Part shown: one piece after another, positions 12,572 through 22,714 of the stretch
How the letters are laid out: every line of letters begins with the position of its first letter
Position numbering within the stretch: the stretch's first letter is position 1
From: Leucosporidium creatinivorum
Lineage: Eukaryota; Basidiomycota; Microbotryomycetes; Leucosporidiales; Leucosporidiaceae
Direction: 5' to 3'
NCBI GenBank assembly: GCA_001600635.1
Contig: BCKL01000019.1
Coordinates: forward strand, 328,879 to 370,284
DNA length: 41,406 nt
Notes under the pieces: model-generated
Databases searched by the model: none
The model's input: only the letters and a program-made list of their open reading frames with translations
Told to the model about the DNA's origin: nothing
Translations under genes and position numbers: made by a program

Positions 12572-14301
12572 CTACGAATCACTCGGTAAGGTATCGTGAC
12601 ACTCCGGGGTGACCTCTGGCCGCATCGAGAAGTCGAGCTCCGGCGGGCACTGAAGGCAGAAGCGCGTTTCGGCGCCGACTGATGGTGACGGGCCCGCCGA
12701 GACAAGCGAAGGGCGAGGAGAGGTGCGTTGTCGATGTGTGGCGAGGTTGAGGACCATCTGAAAGATCATGTCGTCCCTGTAGAGGAAGATGAGAGTCAGT
12801 TCAAAACTTGGAGAGGCAAGCCGAGAGGGAGCGGCGAGGCTCGAACTTACACAGGCGAGCATGAGTGCATACCAGCAAAGCTGCACTGGCCATGCCAATG
12901 GTAAGAGCTTTGATAGCTGTGGGGGAACTCCATGGTGTCGAACATGGAGCTGCCGAGCGTCGAGCTGGGAGGGCAAAAGCGTCAATCGACGGTTCGGCTC
13001 CCGCAACGCTCAGACTCACATGTCCATGGCTTCAATCTTGTTCCGCGGCTCGGCTCTGACCATCTGGTTGAGCGACTCTGTCCAGGCGGGTACCCAGGGC
13101 AGCTCCGAAGATTCGGTGCGGGCGATAGCGAGGTAGGTGCCGTCCCAATCCTTGCCGAGCCATCGTCGATACTTTGCGAGCGGCGTAAAATTGCCAGCAA
13201 AATTCAAGTTGACCTCTTGTAGAACGAGATCTGGACCTCGTCCCTCCCGCTCTTGGCCCAGAAGCCCGAGCATCGTCTCGGTGTTCTTGGTGTAGTCGCC
13301 TTTGCAGATGGCCGGTCGATCCGGATGGGTGCACTGCTCCCTGAAGTCGAGGTAGGAGAGTCGAAGCTGCTGAGTCTCAGCCGAGAAGCGCCCCCAGCAC
13401 TTCCAGAAGCGCGAGGTCGGCGCCGAGAGGTTGGCGGCTCGTTCGCCGAGGAGGTGGTCGAGTCCGGCGAAGAAGATGCCTCTCCATACCGAGGTTCCGA
13501 CGACGGCGATCCAAAGGTTCTGCTCGGCGAGCTCCTCGGCGGTGTAGATGTGGAAGTAGCACTTCCGAGGGAGCCAGATCCAGCCGTACCGAACGCAGGC
13601 GAGGGGAGTGTCCTCGCAGCGCACCCAGCGTCCTCCGGTCGTGTCCTCCTCTCCTGTACAGCGGTTCGAAGGGAAAGCGAGCTCTTGACGACCTGATCCT
13701 CGAGCGAGCGAACCATCTTGGCGAGCCACCGTAACGTTGAAGCCTCGACTGGACCGAGCGGGCGCTGGTAGGGGTAGGGCGTGTAAGGGGTGCTGCGCTC
13801 GTAGATGTCGGCGTGAAGGGTGTAGTTTCCAGCATCGTAAGGCGTGTAGATTGCCATGAAACGACCGTTCCCTGCATAGGTGGTGGCGACGGCGAGGCGA
13901 GCGGGTCCTTCGAGCCAGACCGAGAGGCTCTCGTTCACGGAGAGAGGCGACGCCGTCGTCGGGCCGAAGTCGATGAAGAACTTGCTGGCGACGTTCTGCC
14001 TTGCTGCTGAAAGTCCTGGGCCCCAAATGCGCGGGGGCGGATGCGGCGCGTCTCCGTAGTATTCGGTAGGCGGCAGGGGAAGCGCTGTACCGTTGTCTGG
14101 CCGTCGACTGAGCATGGGCGAGATGGTCCTCTGATGATGGTGGACCGCGGCCAGTAGACAGGCGAGGGAAATGGCGAGAAGAGCTCTCCCCAGCCAGCGA
14201 GTCTGGCGGGAGCCTTTAGCGCGCGGCGTGACTGAGGCATCGACGGGAGGGAAGGAGTCCCGTTCGTTTGTCGAGAGGGCGATATACGTAGCCGGCGCCA
14301 T
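12572..14301 (-). CDS. Ig-like + GTS-type PC-esterase-like membrane protein, copy 1 (frameshifted)
   Basis: Three exons (14301-13020, 12964-12851, 12776-12572) would give about 533 aa. There is a membrane anchor at about residues 38-54, an Ig/filamin-like stretch (SLSVWLEGPARLAVATTYAG) at about 124-185, a Cys-rich segment, then IAVVGTSVWRGIFFAGLDHLL, which resembles the GDS block of PC-esterase/NXPE/TBL proteins but with Thr for Asp. The end (YHWHGQC...GMHSCSPV) supplies a His at the DxxH position. The total is 1601 nt, one short of a multiple of three. Against copies 2 and 3, one T is missing from the GCCTTCGAC equivalent near 13745-13747, breaking the frame between LGPVEA and GFNVTV. Everything downstream is intact, so this is a sequencing error or a very young pseudogene. 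Function is unproven; surface-glycan acyl transfer or esterase activity is inference. Confidence 0.75.
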
Positions 14302-14914
14302 CCCCTGCTGCCGTGGGCCGAACCGAGCCGTACGAGAGGAAGAGGTCGAAGGGCAAGAGCAGGAGGAGCTCAAATTCCCCAGCTGAGTGAAAGTCGCCGA
14401 ATGGTATTTACGAGTGAGACGTGCTGTAGAGAGCAGAATCAGACGGAGGAGACCCAATTTCACGCAAGCTCCCTCACGTCGGGCGCAGACAGCGTGGATG
14501 CCGAAATCAACGCCGAGCAGCTGGAGAACCCGGCCGACATCTGTGCGGGTAAGGCGGGAACGTCTATTACGGGACCGCAACGGCTCGTTCTTCTCTACAA
14601 ATGACGTTGCTGGTATTGAGCACCTCGATCCACTCGGTTGAGATGTACGTCGGCGTTCTCACTTCTCACGAAAGGCTCGAAGTGTATGGCCGTTCGCCGT
14701 CTCGGGAACGGCCAGTTTCATGAACAGCCTGTAATGCGGTCTATTCCCAATGCTTGCCCAGCTTTGAAGCTACCCAGCCTTCAAAGTGAGCTACAAATCC
14801 ACTTCCGAGGCATCGCCGAGAAACGCTGGCTCTCTCCTCCCGGCGGCATCGTGATCATTCTATAACATTAGAGCACATTCAACCAACTTCCCTCGTACTC
14901 GATCCACCACCACC
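14302..14914. promoter_or_regulatory. intergenic region upstream of GTS copy 1
   Basis: 613 bp between the start of GTS copy 1 and the stop of the pyruvyl transferase-like gene, both minus strand. It should hold the copy 1 promoter. No coding potential beyond an in-frame upstream extension to 14580 is seen. Confidence 0.35.
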
Positions 14915-16427
14915 CTAAACGAACATCCTTCCGTTGATCTGTCCTCGCTGGACCCAGTTGCGGTAGGCAGTGCGAACGGCCGACTCGGTCGGTTCGGGGG
15001 CGACGAGCACGCCGAGGGGGCATTCCGAGGTCCAGGTGCTGTGATAGTCGCCTGTTGAGGGGGAGGTGGGAGGTTAGCTCGGTAGTCGGATGAGAGGAGT
15101 AGGTGCGAGAGAGGTGGAAGGGAACGGGAGAGAGGTGATGAGAAAGGCGACGGCACTTACTCAGCTTGCCGATCTTGTTGTCGATTAGGATATGAGGGAT
15201 TCCGAGGACGAGGGAGAAGATGTGGCCTGCAAAAGTGGGGTTGAGAAGGCAAAGGTTAAAAGTCAGCGGCGAGCCCACCGAGCTGGCCGACGCCCAGCGA
15301 ATTACTCACCATGAAGACGGTCAAGGATGACGAACTCTCCCGAGGAAAGCCACTCTGCTCCCATCATGAAGCGCTTCCACGAGCGGAACTCGATATGACT
15401 CTGCTCCCCATCTCCCTTCTCCGCCGGCGTAATATCGAAATCGCCACTCCAATCCCCGGCCTTGTAGGTCAACTCCTTGCCGCCCGCCTCGAGGGACTGC
15501 ACAAACGGCTTGGGGAAGTCGGGGCTGCTGGCTCCTCCGGCCCAGGACCAATCGGTTCGCTCTCCATCGGCTCGGCGGAAGAGGAGGAGGTCGTGGGCGG
15601 GCTTGCCAAAGTGCTCGCGCAACTCGGGGCGGAAGCCCATGAAGAAGACGATGTCGGGGGTGAGGTCCACGCGGAGGCCCGAGTGCGCGAAATGCTTCAT
15701 GGCAAAGTCGTAGGACTGGTGGTCGCGCACAGCGATGCTGGCGTGCTTGAGCTTGCTGAGAACCTCCTTGGTCGCTTGCATGGTCTCGTCCGAGCGGAAC
15801 TTGAGGGATTGGGGGAAGACGTGCATGCGGATATCGGGGAAGGTGGACATGACGTCGAGCTTGAGGCCGTGTTCGCGCGTGTAGAGGTCGCCGAAGTTGC
15901 CTCCTCCGTGGAAGACGATGGCGAAGTGGTCGGACCCGTACTCGTCCACGGCGGCGGTGAGAGCTTCCAGGTCATAGTCCTTGACTCCGCACGAGTAGAC
16001 GACGTTGATCCCGAGGGTGGAGAGGAGCATCATCTCGGCGGTCATGATGGCGCTGTCGCCCTGTTGGAGAGCGCCGAAGATCAGCGAAATCGCTCGCCGA
16101 AGAGCTACAGAGTGGTAGGGAGCTTACCTTATTCTCGTGATCGGGTACAGAGATGAGGGCAATGTTGCGCACGCCGTCAAACACCTCGGAGAAGGTGTCG
16201 AACAAGAGAGTCTTCTGCTTGTTCATAACCTTGGCGCAAGCATCGCGTGTACTGTTGGTGAGAGCTGCCGTCTCCTGTATTGATAATGAGGTGGGTCCGG
16301 CGCGAGAAGAGGCGGAAGAAGAGCTGGAATTCCACGACGCGAGGGTGAAGACGAGGAGCAAGAGCACTCCGGCGGGGATGGCCCACTTGCGCCGCTGTTG
16401 AGAGCTCCAAGGTGAAGGATCCTGCAT
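14915..16427 (-). CDS. polysaccharide pyruvyl transferase-like type II membrane protein
   Basis: Four exons (16427-16128, 16060-15310, 15226-15161, 15051-14915) give 417 aa. A membrane anchor lies at about residues 16-31 (AIPAGVLLLLVFTLASW). The catalytic domain shows the hallmarks of the polysaccharide pyruvyl transferase family (CsaB/EpsO/Pvg1): NKGDSAIMTAEMMLL at about 99-113 after splicing, VFHGGGNFGDLY at 149-160, an internal SIAVRDHQSYDF, and DRLHGHIFSLVLGIPHILIDNKIGK from 347. Such enzymes move pyruvate from phosphoenolpyruvate to a sugar hydroxyl as a ketal, adding negative charge; fission yeast Pvg1 does this on N-glycan galactose. Here the acceptor may be the cluster's polysaccharide. 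It is divergent from the gene at 16800 across a 372-bp shared upstream region. Confidence 0.88.
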
Positions 16428-16799
16428 CCTGTACTGTAGGTCGATATATCTGTACGCCGAGCCGAGAGAGCCGAGAAAGCGAGCGAGACGTAAGAGGGAG
16501 AGATTGCAGCTTCGACGCGCTTCAGACCTTAGCGAGGCACCTTGCCCAGCCAAGCCCAAACACCGCTCCTTCTCTGCTTCCTGCTTCGCCTGGCTCTTTG
16601 CTCTGCTCGCTGTCGGATCGGTTTCAGGAGGGACTATACAGCTACAGCAGAGCACACCTGTGAGTAGCTACCTCCCTACAGCTCTCCGCCCTGCTTCCCG
16701 CTCACCTCTTGGCCCACGATAGATCTCTCGCTTCCCTCGTTTGGAAACTCGGCGCGGTCGGCGCGCTTCAGGATCTAGTACAGCACCAGATCCTTCAAG
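16428..16799. promoter_or_regulatory. candidate bidirectional promoter
   Basis: A 372-bp gap separates the pyruvyl transferase-like gene (minus) and the fucosyltransferase-like gene (plus), whose start codons face away from each other. The plus strand has a TATATCTG run near 16445 and CTACAG words near 16640-16683. Co-regulation of the two glycan genes is inference from spacing. Confidence 0.55.
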
Positions 16800-17882
16800 A
16801 TGGACCTACTCCGCCGAGGCAGCAGCGGCAACTACCAACCCGTCTCATCCCCTTCACCACTCTCCGCCTCGCGCCTGCCCAACGCCGTACGCGTCGGCGC
16901 CCTCCTCTTCGCCCTTCTCCTCCTCGTCTTCATCACTCGCGAGTTCCACGTAGGACCTACAACATCCCATTTGGCCTCGCTCGCCGGCCTCGAACTCGCC
17001 GAGGAGGTCCACTGCGTCGTCGTGCAGCAAGGCGGCGTAAACTCGGGAGGTTATGGCGACCACCTGCGCCTGACCCATCGAGCAGAATTGATGGCGCAGG
17101 CGCTCGGCTGCGAGTACATGCGCTCATTCACCGAGTCGGGCCACCACTACGCTTCTTCCAACCTCTTCTCCCGCTCGCCCGTCAAGATCTCGCTGCCCAG
17201 TCGGCGGACCTGCGATATCGGCTCCGTCCTCGACATCCCCTCCCTCGAAGCCGACAACCACGACTGCACTCCCGCCATCATCGGCGATACCTCCCAATGC
17301 GACATCTACACCTACACCCCTCGGACCCTCCTCTACAACTCCAACAAGCTCGCCTGCGTCGCCGAGCGCCTCCGGCCCAAGATGAGCGTCACCCCTTCCA
17401 CTCGCCCTTCCAACATCGGAAACCACTGCACCAACGGCTACGCCGCCCTCCACTACCGCTACGGCGACCTCGCCAACCATGTCGGCGATTTCAGGACCAC
17501 GGGCGTCGCCGAACTCAACGATGCCATCGACATGGTGCATAATCACTACGGCTTCGCGGACGACTGCATCATCATCTTTGCGGAGAACTACCCGCATCCA
17601 CGGATAGAGAACGTCGAAGGAGGGCACGTCGTCGATAATACGACCGACTCGCTCGTCGCCATGGCCGACATGGCCGGCGCGACCGTCCTCTTCGGCGCAG
17701 CCAGTGGGTTCATGCTGCCCATCACTCTACTCTTCACGGGAAGAGAGATCCTCGTACCGCCCGGCGTGGCGAATCGGTTTGCTGGGCTGCCGAGGGAGGG
17801 CGTCAAGATCACCGAGACGAGGGTCGAGATGGAGAGGGTGTGGCCGGTCCACCCGGAGGATAATCAGGGGCAGAGGGTATGA
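16800..17882 (+). CDS. type II membrane fucosyltransferase-like protein, third family member
   Basis: An uninterrupted 360-aa frame. Residues 31-46 form the anchor (VGALLFALLLLVFITR). The lumenal domain begins EVHCVVVQQGGVNSGGYGDHLR (69-90) and carries ALHYRYGDL with H218, R220 and D223, the HxRxGD motif of GDP-fucose-using GT-B enzymes. The C-terminal SLVAMADMAGATVLFGAASGFMLPITLLF block corresponds to the final beta-alpha unit of that fold. It is only distantly related to the two paralogues at 1117-2415 and 6657-7978. No introns are needed, unusual among its neighbours. The donor is inferred from the motif and the nearby dehydratase; another GDP-sugar cannot be excluded. Confidence 0.8.
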   Translation: MDLLRRGSSGNYQPVSSPSPLSASRLPNAVRVGALLFALLLLVFITREFHVGPTTSHLASLAGLELAEEVHCVVVQQGGVNSGGYGDHLRLTHRAELMAQALGCEYMRSFTESGHHYASSNLFSRSPVKISLPSRRTCDIGSVLDIPSLEADNHDCTPAIIGDTSQCDIYTYTPRTLLYNSNKLACVAERLRPKMSVTPSTRPSNIGNHCTNGYAALHYRYGDLANHVGDFRTTGVAELNDAIDMVHNHYGFADDCIIIFAENYPHPRIENVEGGHVVDNTTDSLVAMADMAGATVLFGAASGFMLPITLLFTGREILVPPGVANRFAGLPREGVKITETRVEMERVWPVHPEDNQGQRV

Positions 17883-18311
17883 GCAGGGAGGGAGTAATTA
17901 GCACTATCACCAGCAGCATCTAGATTGTCATCACCTACCCACTTGTTTATACCCGTCTCCGAGTCGGCGCCGAGAGGGAGAGGGAGAGCTAGCCGCTGAC
18001 GAGGAGCTCGATGTCGTGTCGAGCGCAGAGCAGCTGGGCCGAGTCGCACTGGGGAGGGGAGCTGCTTCGGCGCGCACTTCAGGCTCGAGATCGCTCGATG
18101 AACTGGCAGGAGCTCGGCGCTGGAAGCAGACCTCGGCGCCGCTCGTTCGCAGTCTCCCTGCCAAGCTCCCCCGTTCGCGAACAGCTCAAATGAGTCAGAG
18201 AGTAACAGCCAATAGATTTACAACAATTGTGACTGCAGTTTGACGCCTCGGCGAAGAACCTCGAGCCTTCCTAGCTCCCGTTCTCCCACCTTCACCCCGC
18301 TCTCGCCTTCC
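17883..18311. terminator. convergent 3' intergenic region
   Basis: 429 bp between converging genes. It contains one TCGGCGCCGA palindrome at 17964-17973 and AATAGATTTACAACAATTGTG near 18210, an AT-rich patch that could serve 3' end formation. No coding evidence is seen. Confidence 0.35.
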
Positions 18312-20106
18312 CTACTCCTGACCACCCAACCTCCTCTCCACCGCCGTCCACATGATCCTAGCCCACGCATCGTACACTCCCTCCCCTCCCCCACCCACAG
18401 CCTCCTCCTTGAAATGCACCGAATCGACCATCCAATTCGTGGGCACCACCGCCGAAAGGCTGTAGACGTCGAGCATCTCGACCATTGGCCCATCCTCCTC
18501 CCCTTCCTCCTCCTCTACTCCCTCGTCCTCGCTACCACCCCGACCCCCCTCCCCCACCGCCTCACTCAACTCGCCCTCCACAAACCTCTGCAGCACCTCG
18601 TTCGTCCGTCTCAGCATCACATTGTTACGCATCACACTCTGTGGGCCATAGTTCTGAGGAATCGCAGCGGGGTTGACTGCCGTGGTGGTGAGGAAGAAAG
18701 TCGTCCGAGCTCTATTGGCTTGAGTCGAGAGCGCGGGGAGGAGCTTGGTGAGTGCATTGGAGAGGCCAGTGGCGGTGTAGAGAGGTGCATGGGAGCCGAG
18801 GGAGATGAAGAGGTGGGTTAAGGTCGTGGGGTTATGCGGTGAGAGGAAGCTGGAAGGGAAGGACGCGGAGGTCGAGGCCGGGAAGGGGATTGAGGTGAGG
18901 AAGGTCGAAAGGGAAGTGAGGTCGATTCGGCCGAGATTGAGGGCGTCGTTTTGATCTGTTGGCAGAGAGCCAAGACGGCGAAAGATCAGCTATCGCGGTC
19001 TCGTGTACGAAGAGAGCGACCTCGGCGCTCACCAGTCGTCAAGAACCACCAGGCGAACGTGAGAACGATGCCGCCTCCACTGCCATCATGGCACACCCAT
19101 TCGGTGGGGTATGGTTCCGGCTTCCTCGTATGCGATACGCAATGCTGCAGGCCGAGCGGTCGCGCGAGATGGGGGATGAGATGACGGAGGTTCGAATCGC
19201 CGAGGAGGTGGATCCAGGTGATGGGGCGGGGTGCGGAGGAGGGCGGTAGAGGGCTTGGGGTGATGAGCGAGCATGGTGCTCCAGTGGGATCGATGAAGGT
19301 GAAGGGAGCAATCTGAGAGGTGGTTGAGGGCGAAGGCCAATTGAGGACGGCGGAAAGGGGCGAGAGAGTCGGGCATTGCTCGAGGTCGTCCTGCTGCTTG
19401 ACGGCTCCCCTTTGCTCCAGCTTGACCTCCAGCTTCAACCTCCCTCCATCCTCGGCAAGCACCTCTTTCCCACTCCACACCACTCCCATCCGGCTCAGCT
19501 CGGCGGCGTGACAAGTCGTTCCGGCGCAGGGCTGGCCCGAAGCAGCGCCGGGGTAGAAGCCGAATTCGAGGGCGATCTCCATCTCGGCTTGAGCTGTACG
19601 TCCTCCTACATCGGCGGTGCGTATCGGCGGTAGAAGAGCGTCGAGAGGGAGCGAGTAGAGCCCCGCGCTGGAGGGTTGAGCGAGTGGGGCCGTAATGAGG
19701 TGAGATTGGCCATTCGAGTAGTGCAGGCGAAGGGAGAAGGCGGCGAGGGATAGCTCGGGGCAGTTGTAGTAGATGGCATCGTCCTTGGGTTGTATGAGGA
19801 GCGACGAGCCGGAGCGGGAGGCTGTCCAAAAGGTCGCCTCGTTGCGGAGTGAGAGAAGCCATGGCGAGGAGCATCCCGAGCTGGAGGATGTCGTAGAGTA
19901 GTCTAGCCACCCTCGGCTGCTCCTGCTAGTCGGATTCGAGGCGAGGTATTGCAGCGCGAGGACCAAGACGCCGCCAGCGATGAGGAGCAACAAGCCTGCA
20001 AAAGGGGACTCTTCAGCGTGCTGCAAGGGAGCAGAGGTGAATGATTGTACATACGGTTCGATCCCCCGCTCCTAATCTGCCTCGCTAAGGCGATCAGAGC
20101 ACTCAT
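18312..20106 (-). CDS. canonical PC-esterase/TBL-like (SGNH) type II membrane protein
   Basis: Three exons (20106-20055, 19995-19033, 18955-18312) give 552 aa. A membrane anchor spans residues 19-35 (LLLLIAGGVLVLALQYL). A beta-rich stem follows, including YYNCPELSLAAFSLRLHYSNG. The catalytic domain begins at WIHLLGDSNLRHL with the GDS serine at 285 and ends with VPTNWMVDSVHFKEEA, placing the Asp and His of the DxxH motif at about 516 and 519. These two blocks define the PC-esterase/TBL/Cas1 group that adds or removes O-acetyl groups on surface glycans; Cas1p of Cryptococcus acetylates capsular glucuronoxylomannan. An acidic Gly/Glu-rich insert lies just before the last block. It sits beside three relatives whose GDS is GTS. 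Confidence 0.78.
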
Positions 20107-20358
20107 GCCCAACTCGAGAGACGGCGAGAAGACAAGGGCAGCTCCGAGTCGCTCAAGTTTCGGCGCAGAAAAGGGTCCTCTCAGGCGAATGTAGCCCAGC
20201 AAATCACAAATTGTTCAATACAATGCTGAAAGACCCCTTGATTGAACTGGAGCCACCCTATGTAGACGCCTGGCTACCCTTCCCTCCCCTCATCTCCGAG
20301 TCCACCGAGCGCCGAACTGCGCTAACGGCCTTCAACCCCCTCTCCAATCAATCTACTA
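20107..20358. promoter_or_regulatory. short intergenic region
   Basis: 252 bp between the minus-strand PC-esterase start and the stop of GTS copy 2. The first part should hold the PC-esterase promoter. No other feature is seen. Confidence 0.3.
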
Positions 20359-22114
20359 CTATGCGTCACTCGGTAAGGTATCATGGCACTCCGGAAGGAT
20401 CTCTGGCCGCATCGAGAAGTCGAGTTCAGGGGGACACTGAAAGCAAAACCGAGTGTCGGCGCCGAGAGAATGGGTTGGAGCTGCCGAGACGGGAGAAGAG
20501 CGAGGGGAGGTGCGTTGTCGATACGTGGCGTAGTTGAGCACCATTTGGAAGATCATGTCGTTGCTGTGGGAGTAGCAGGCGTGTCAGCGCAAGGCTCGGA
20601 GGAGAAAGCCGAGAGGCAGCGCCGAGACTCGAACTTACACAGGCGAGCACGAGTGCATGCCGCTTTCGTCGCATTGCCGATGCCAATGGTAAGAGCTTTG
20701 ATAGCTATGAGGGAACTCCATCGAGTCGAACATAGTCGTTCCGAGCGTAGAGCTGCAAAGCAAGGAGCATCAGCCGTCGACTTGGACCTCACTACCTTGT
20801 TCAGACCTACATGTCCATCACCTCGATCTGCTCCTCCGGATGATTCCTGATCTCCCGCTCGAGACTGTCCGTCAGGTTGCGCGTCCAAGGGATCTCGGGC
20901 GATTCGGTGCGGGCGACAGCGAGCAAAGTGCCAGTCCAATGCTCGCCGAGGTGCTTCCGAGAACTGTACAGCGTGTCGAAGGTCAAACTCGCATCGTTGA
21001 CCTCCCGCAGAACGAGGTCTGGGCCTCGTCCATCCCGCTCCTGCCCCAGCATCCCGAGCATCGTCTCGGTGTTCCTCCAGTAGTCGCCTTTGCAGATGTC
21101 CGGCCGCCACCACTGGGTGCACTCCTCGCGATAGTCCAAGTAGGAGAGTCGAAGCTGCTGAGTCTCAGCCGAGAAACGCCCCCAGCACTTCCAGAAGCGC
21201 GAGGTCGGCGCCGAGAGGTTGGCGGCTCGTTCGCCGAGGAGGTGGTCGAGTCCGGCGAAGAAGATGCCTCTCCATACCGAGGTTCCGACGACGGCGATCC
21301 AAAGGTCCTGCTCGGCGAGCTCCTCCGCGGTGTAGATGTGGAAGTAGCACGTCCGAGGGAGCCAGATCCAGCCGTACCGAACGCAGGCGAGGGGAGTGTC
21401 CTCGCAGCGAACCCAGCGCCCTTCGGTCGTATCCTCCTCTCCCGTACAGCGGTTCGAAGGGAAGGCGAGCTCTTGACGACCTGATCCTCGAGCGACCGAA
21501 CCATCTTGGCGAGCCACCGTCACGTTGAAGCCTTCGACTGGGCCGAGCGAGCGCCAGTAGGGATAAGCAGTATACGGTTCTCCTCGCTGGTAGATGTCGG
21601 CGTAGAGAGCATAGCTTCCAGCATCGATAGGAGTGTAGCTAGCAACGAACCGACCCTTCCCGGCGTAGGTGGTGGCGACGGCGAGGCGAGCGGGTCCTTC
21701 GAGCCACACCGAGAGGCTTTCATCCGTCGAGAGAGGCGAGTCGTCGAGGGGGAAGTCGATGTAGAACGTGGCGAGGACGTTCTGCCGTGCTGTTGACATT
21801 CCTGCTCCCCAGATCCGCGGTTGGGCGTGCAAGGGCTCGCCGTAATACTCGTGAAGGGGGAGGTCGAGCGCCGAGCCGTGGCTTCGGCGACGGATCCAGT
21901 GGGAAGGGCCCAGCGCCAAGAATATGCTGATGAAGAGGATGAGGAGGAGTAGCGCAAGTGCTGGGAGTGTTTTCCTTGAGCTGAGACGGGAAGCGACTTG
22001 CGGCGTAGGAGAGAGCGGGGGAGAAGGAGTCGAAGGCGGCGAAGGAGTGTACTCCTCCTCCTTGGTCGGCAGAGGCGCGTAGGCTGGCAGAGGAATCCAT
22101 AGCTTTATGTCCAT
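20359..22114 (-). CDS. Ig-like + GTS-type PC-esterase-like membrane protein, copy 2
   Basis: Three exons (22114-20811, 20752-20639, 20563-20359) give 540 aa. Pro/Ser-rich cytoplasmic tail, anchor at about 50-68 (LPALALLLLILFISIFLAL), Ig/filamin-like domain at about 133-180, then GFNVTVARQDG and a Cys-rich region (CTGEEDTTEGRWVRCEDTPL). IAVVGTSVWRG carries GTS at 277-279 in place of GDS. The second exon (114 nt, the same length in all three copies) encodes MFDSMEFPHSYQSSYHWHRQC and GMHSCSPV with the candidate catalytic His. NXPE-type proteins share the Ig-then-PC-esterase order. The third exon ends with a Cys-containing tail (FCFQCPPELDFSMRP). About 370 bp around the GTS block are nearly identical to copies 1 and 3. 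Confidence 0.82.
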
Positions 22115-22714
22115 GCTGAACGACACAGAGCGAGAGGAGGAGCGCGCACCAGTCAACACACAATATCGAACCCGCGACTGGGAGCAATTCCTGGAACCTC
22201 TCGACTCCGATTCAAGAAGGCGACGTGGGGTGTGTTCTTCGTAGGCGAGGCTCTTGGACGGTTCTATAAGTCTATCTAGAAGTCTAGACGCCCTACGGAT
22301 TGGTAGATGCTGATAGCTGCGACGTGACGTGGCTGTCGACAGTGAAGAAGCTGAGATTCAGGCTGACGACCTCGAGTTGGCTCGCATGCTCGACTTCCTT
22401 CTTCCCAAGTCCCGCTCACCTACAGCAGGCAGCGAAGAGACTTGAGACTGCTGGCTCAGCGCCTTCTTATCCCACGCTCTGCTCGGACGCTGGTGCCAGC
22501 CCACTCAGGGCAGCAAGGCAGCGAGAGCCGCTCGGCGATCTTGCAGGCCAAGGCAGCGTTCGTATGTATTGCTCGTCGGGAAGCGATGAGACGATGATCA
22601 AGCCATGTCACCGGTATCAGTGAATATGAGGCGACTGCTCGCGGTACATCTGTCCTGCCCGCTGATTCAGAAGGCGACACTCCTCATCTTACAACACCGA
22701 GAAAGTCTACAACG
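22115..22714. promoter_or_regulatory. intergenic region between GTS copies 2 and 3
   Basis: 600 bp containing the copy 2 upstream region. I find no frame with splice signals or family similarity. The direct-repeat-like AGAAGTCTAGA near 22279 is short and probably chance. Confidence 0.35.
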
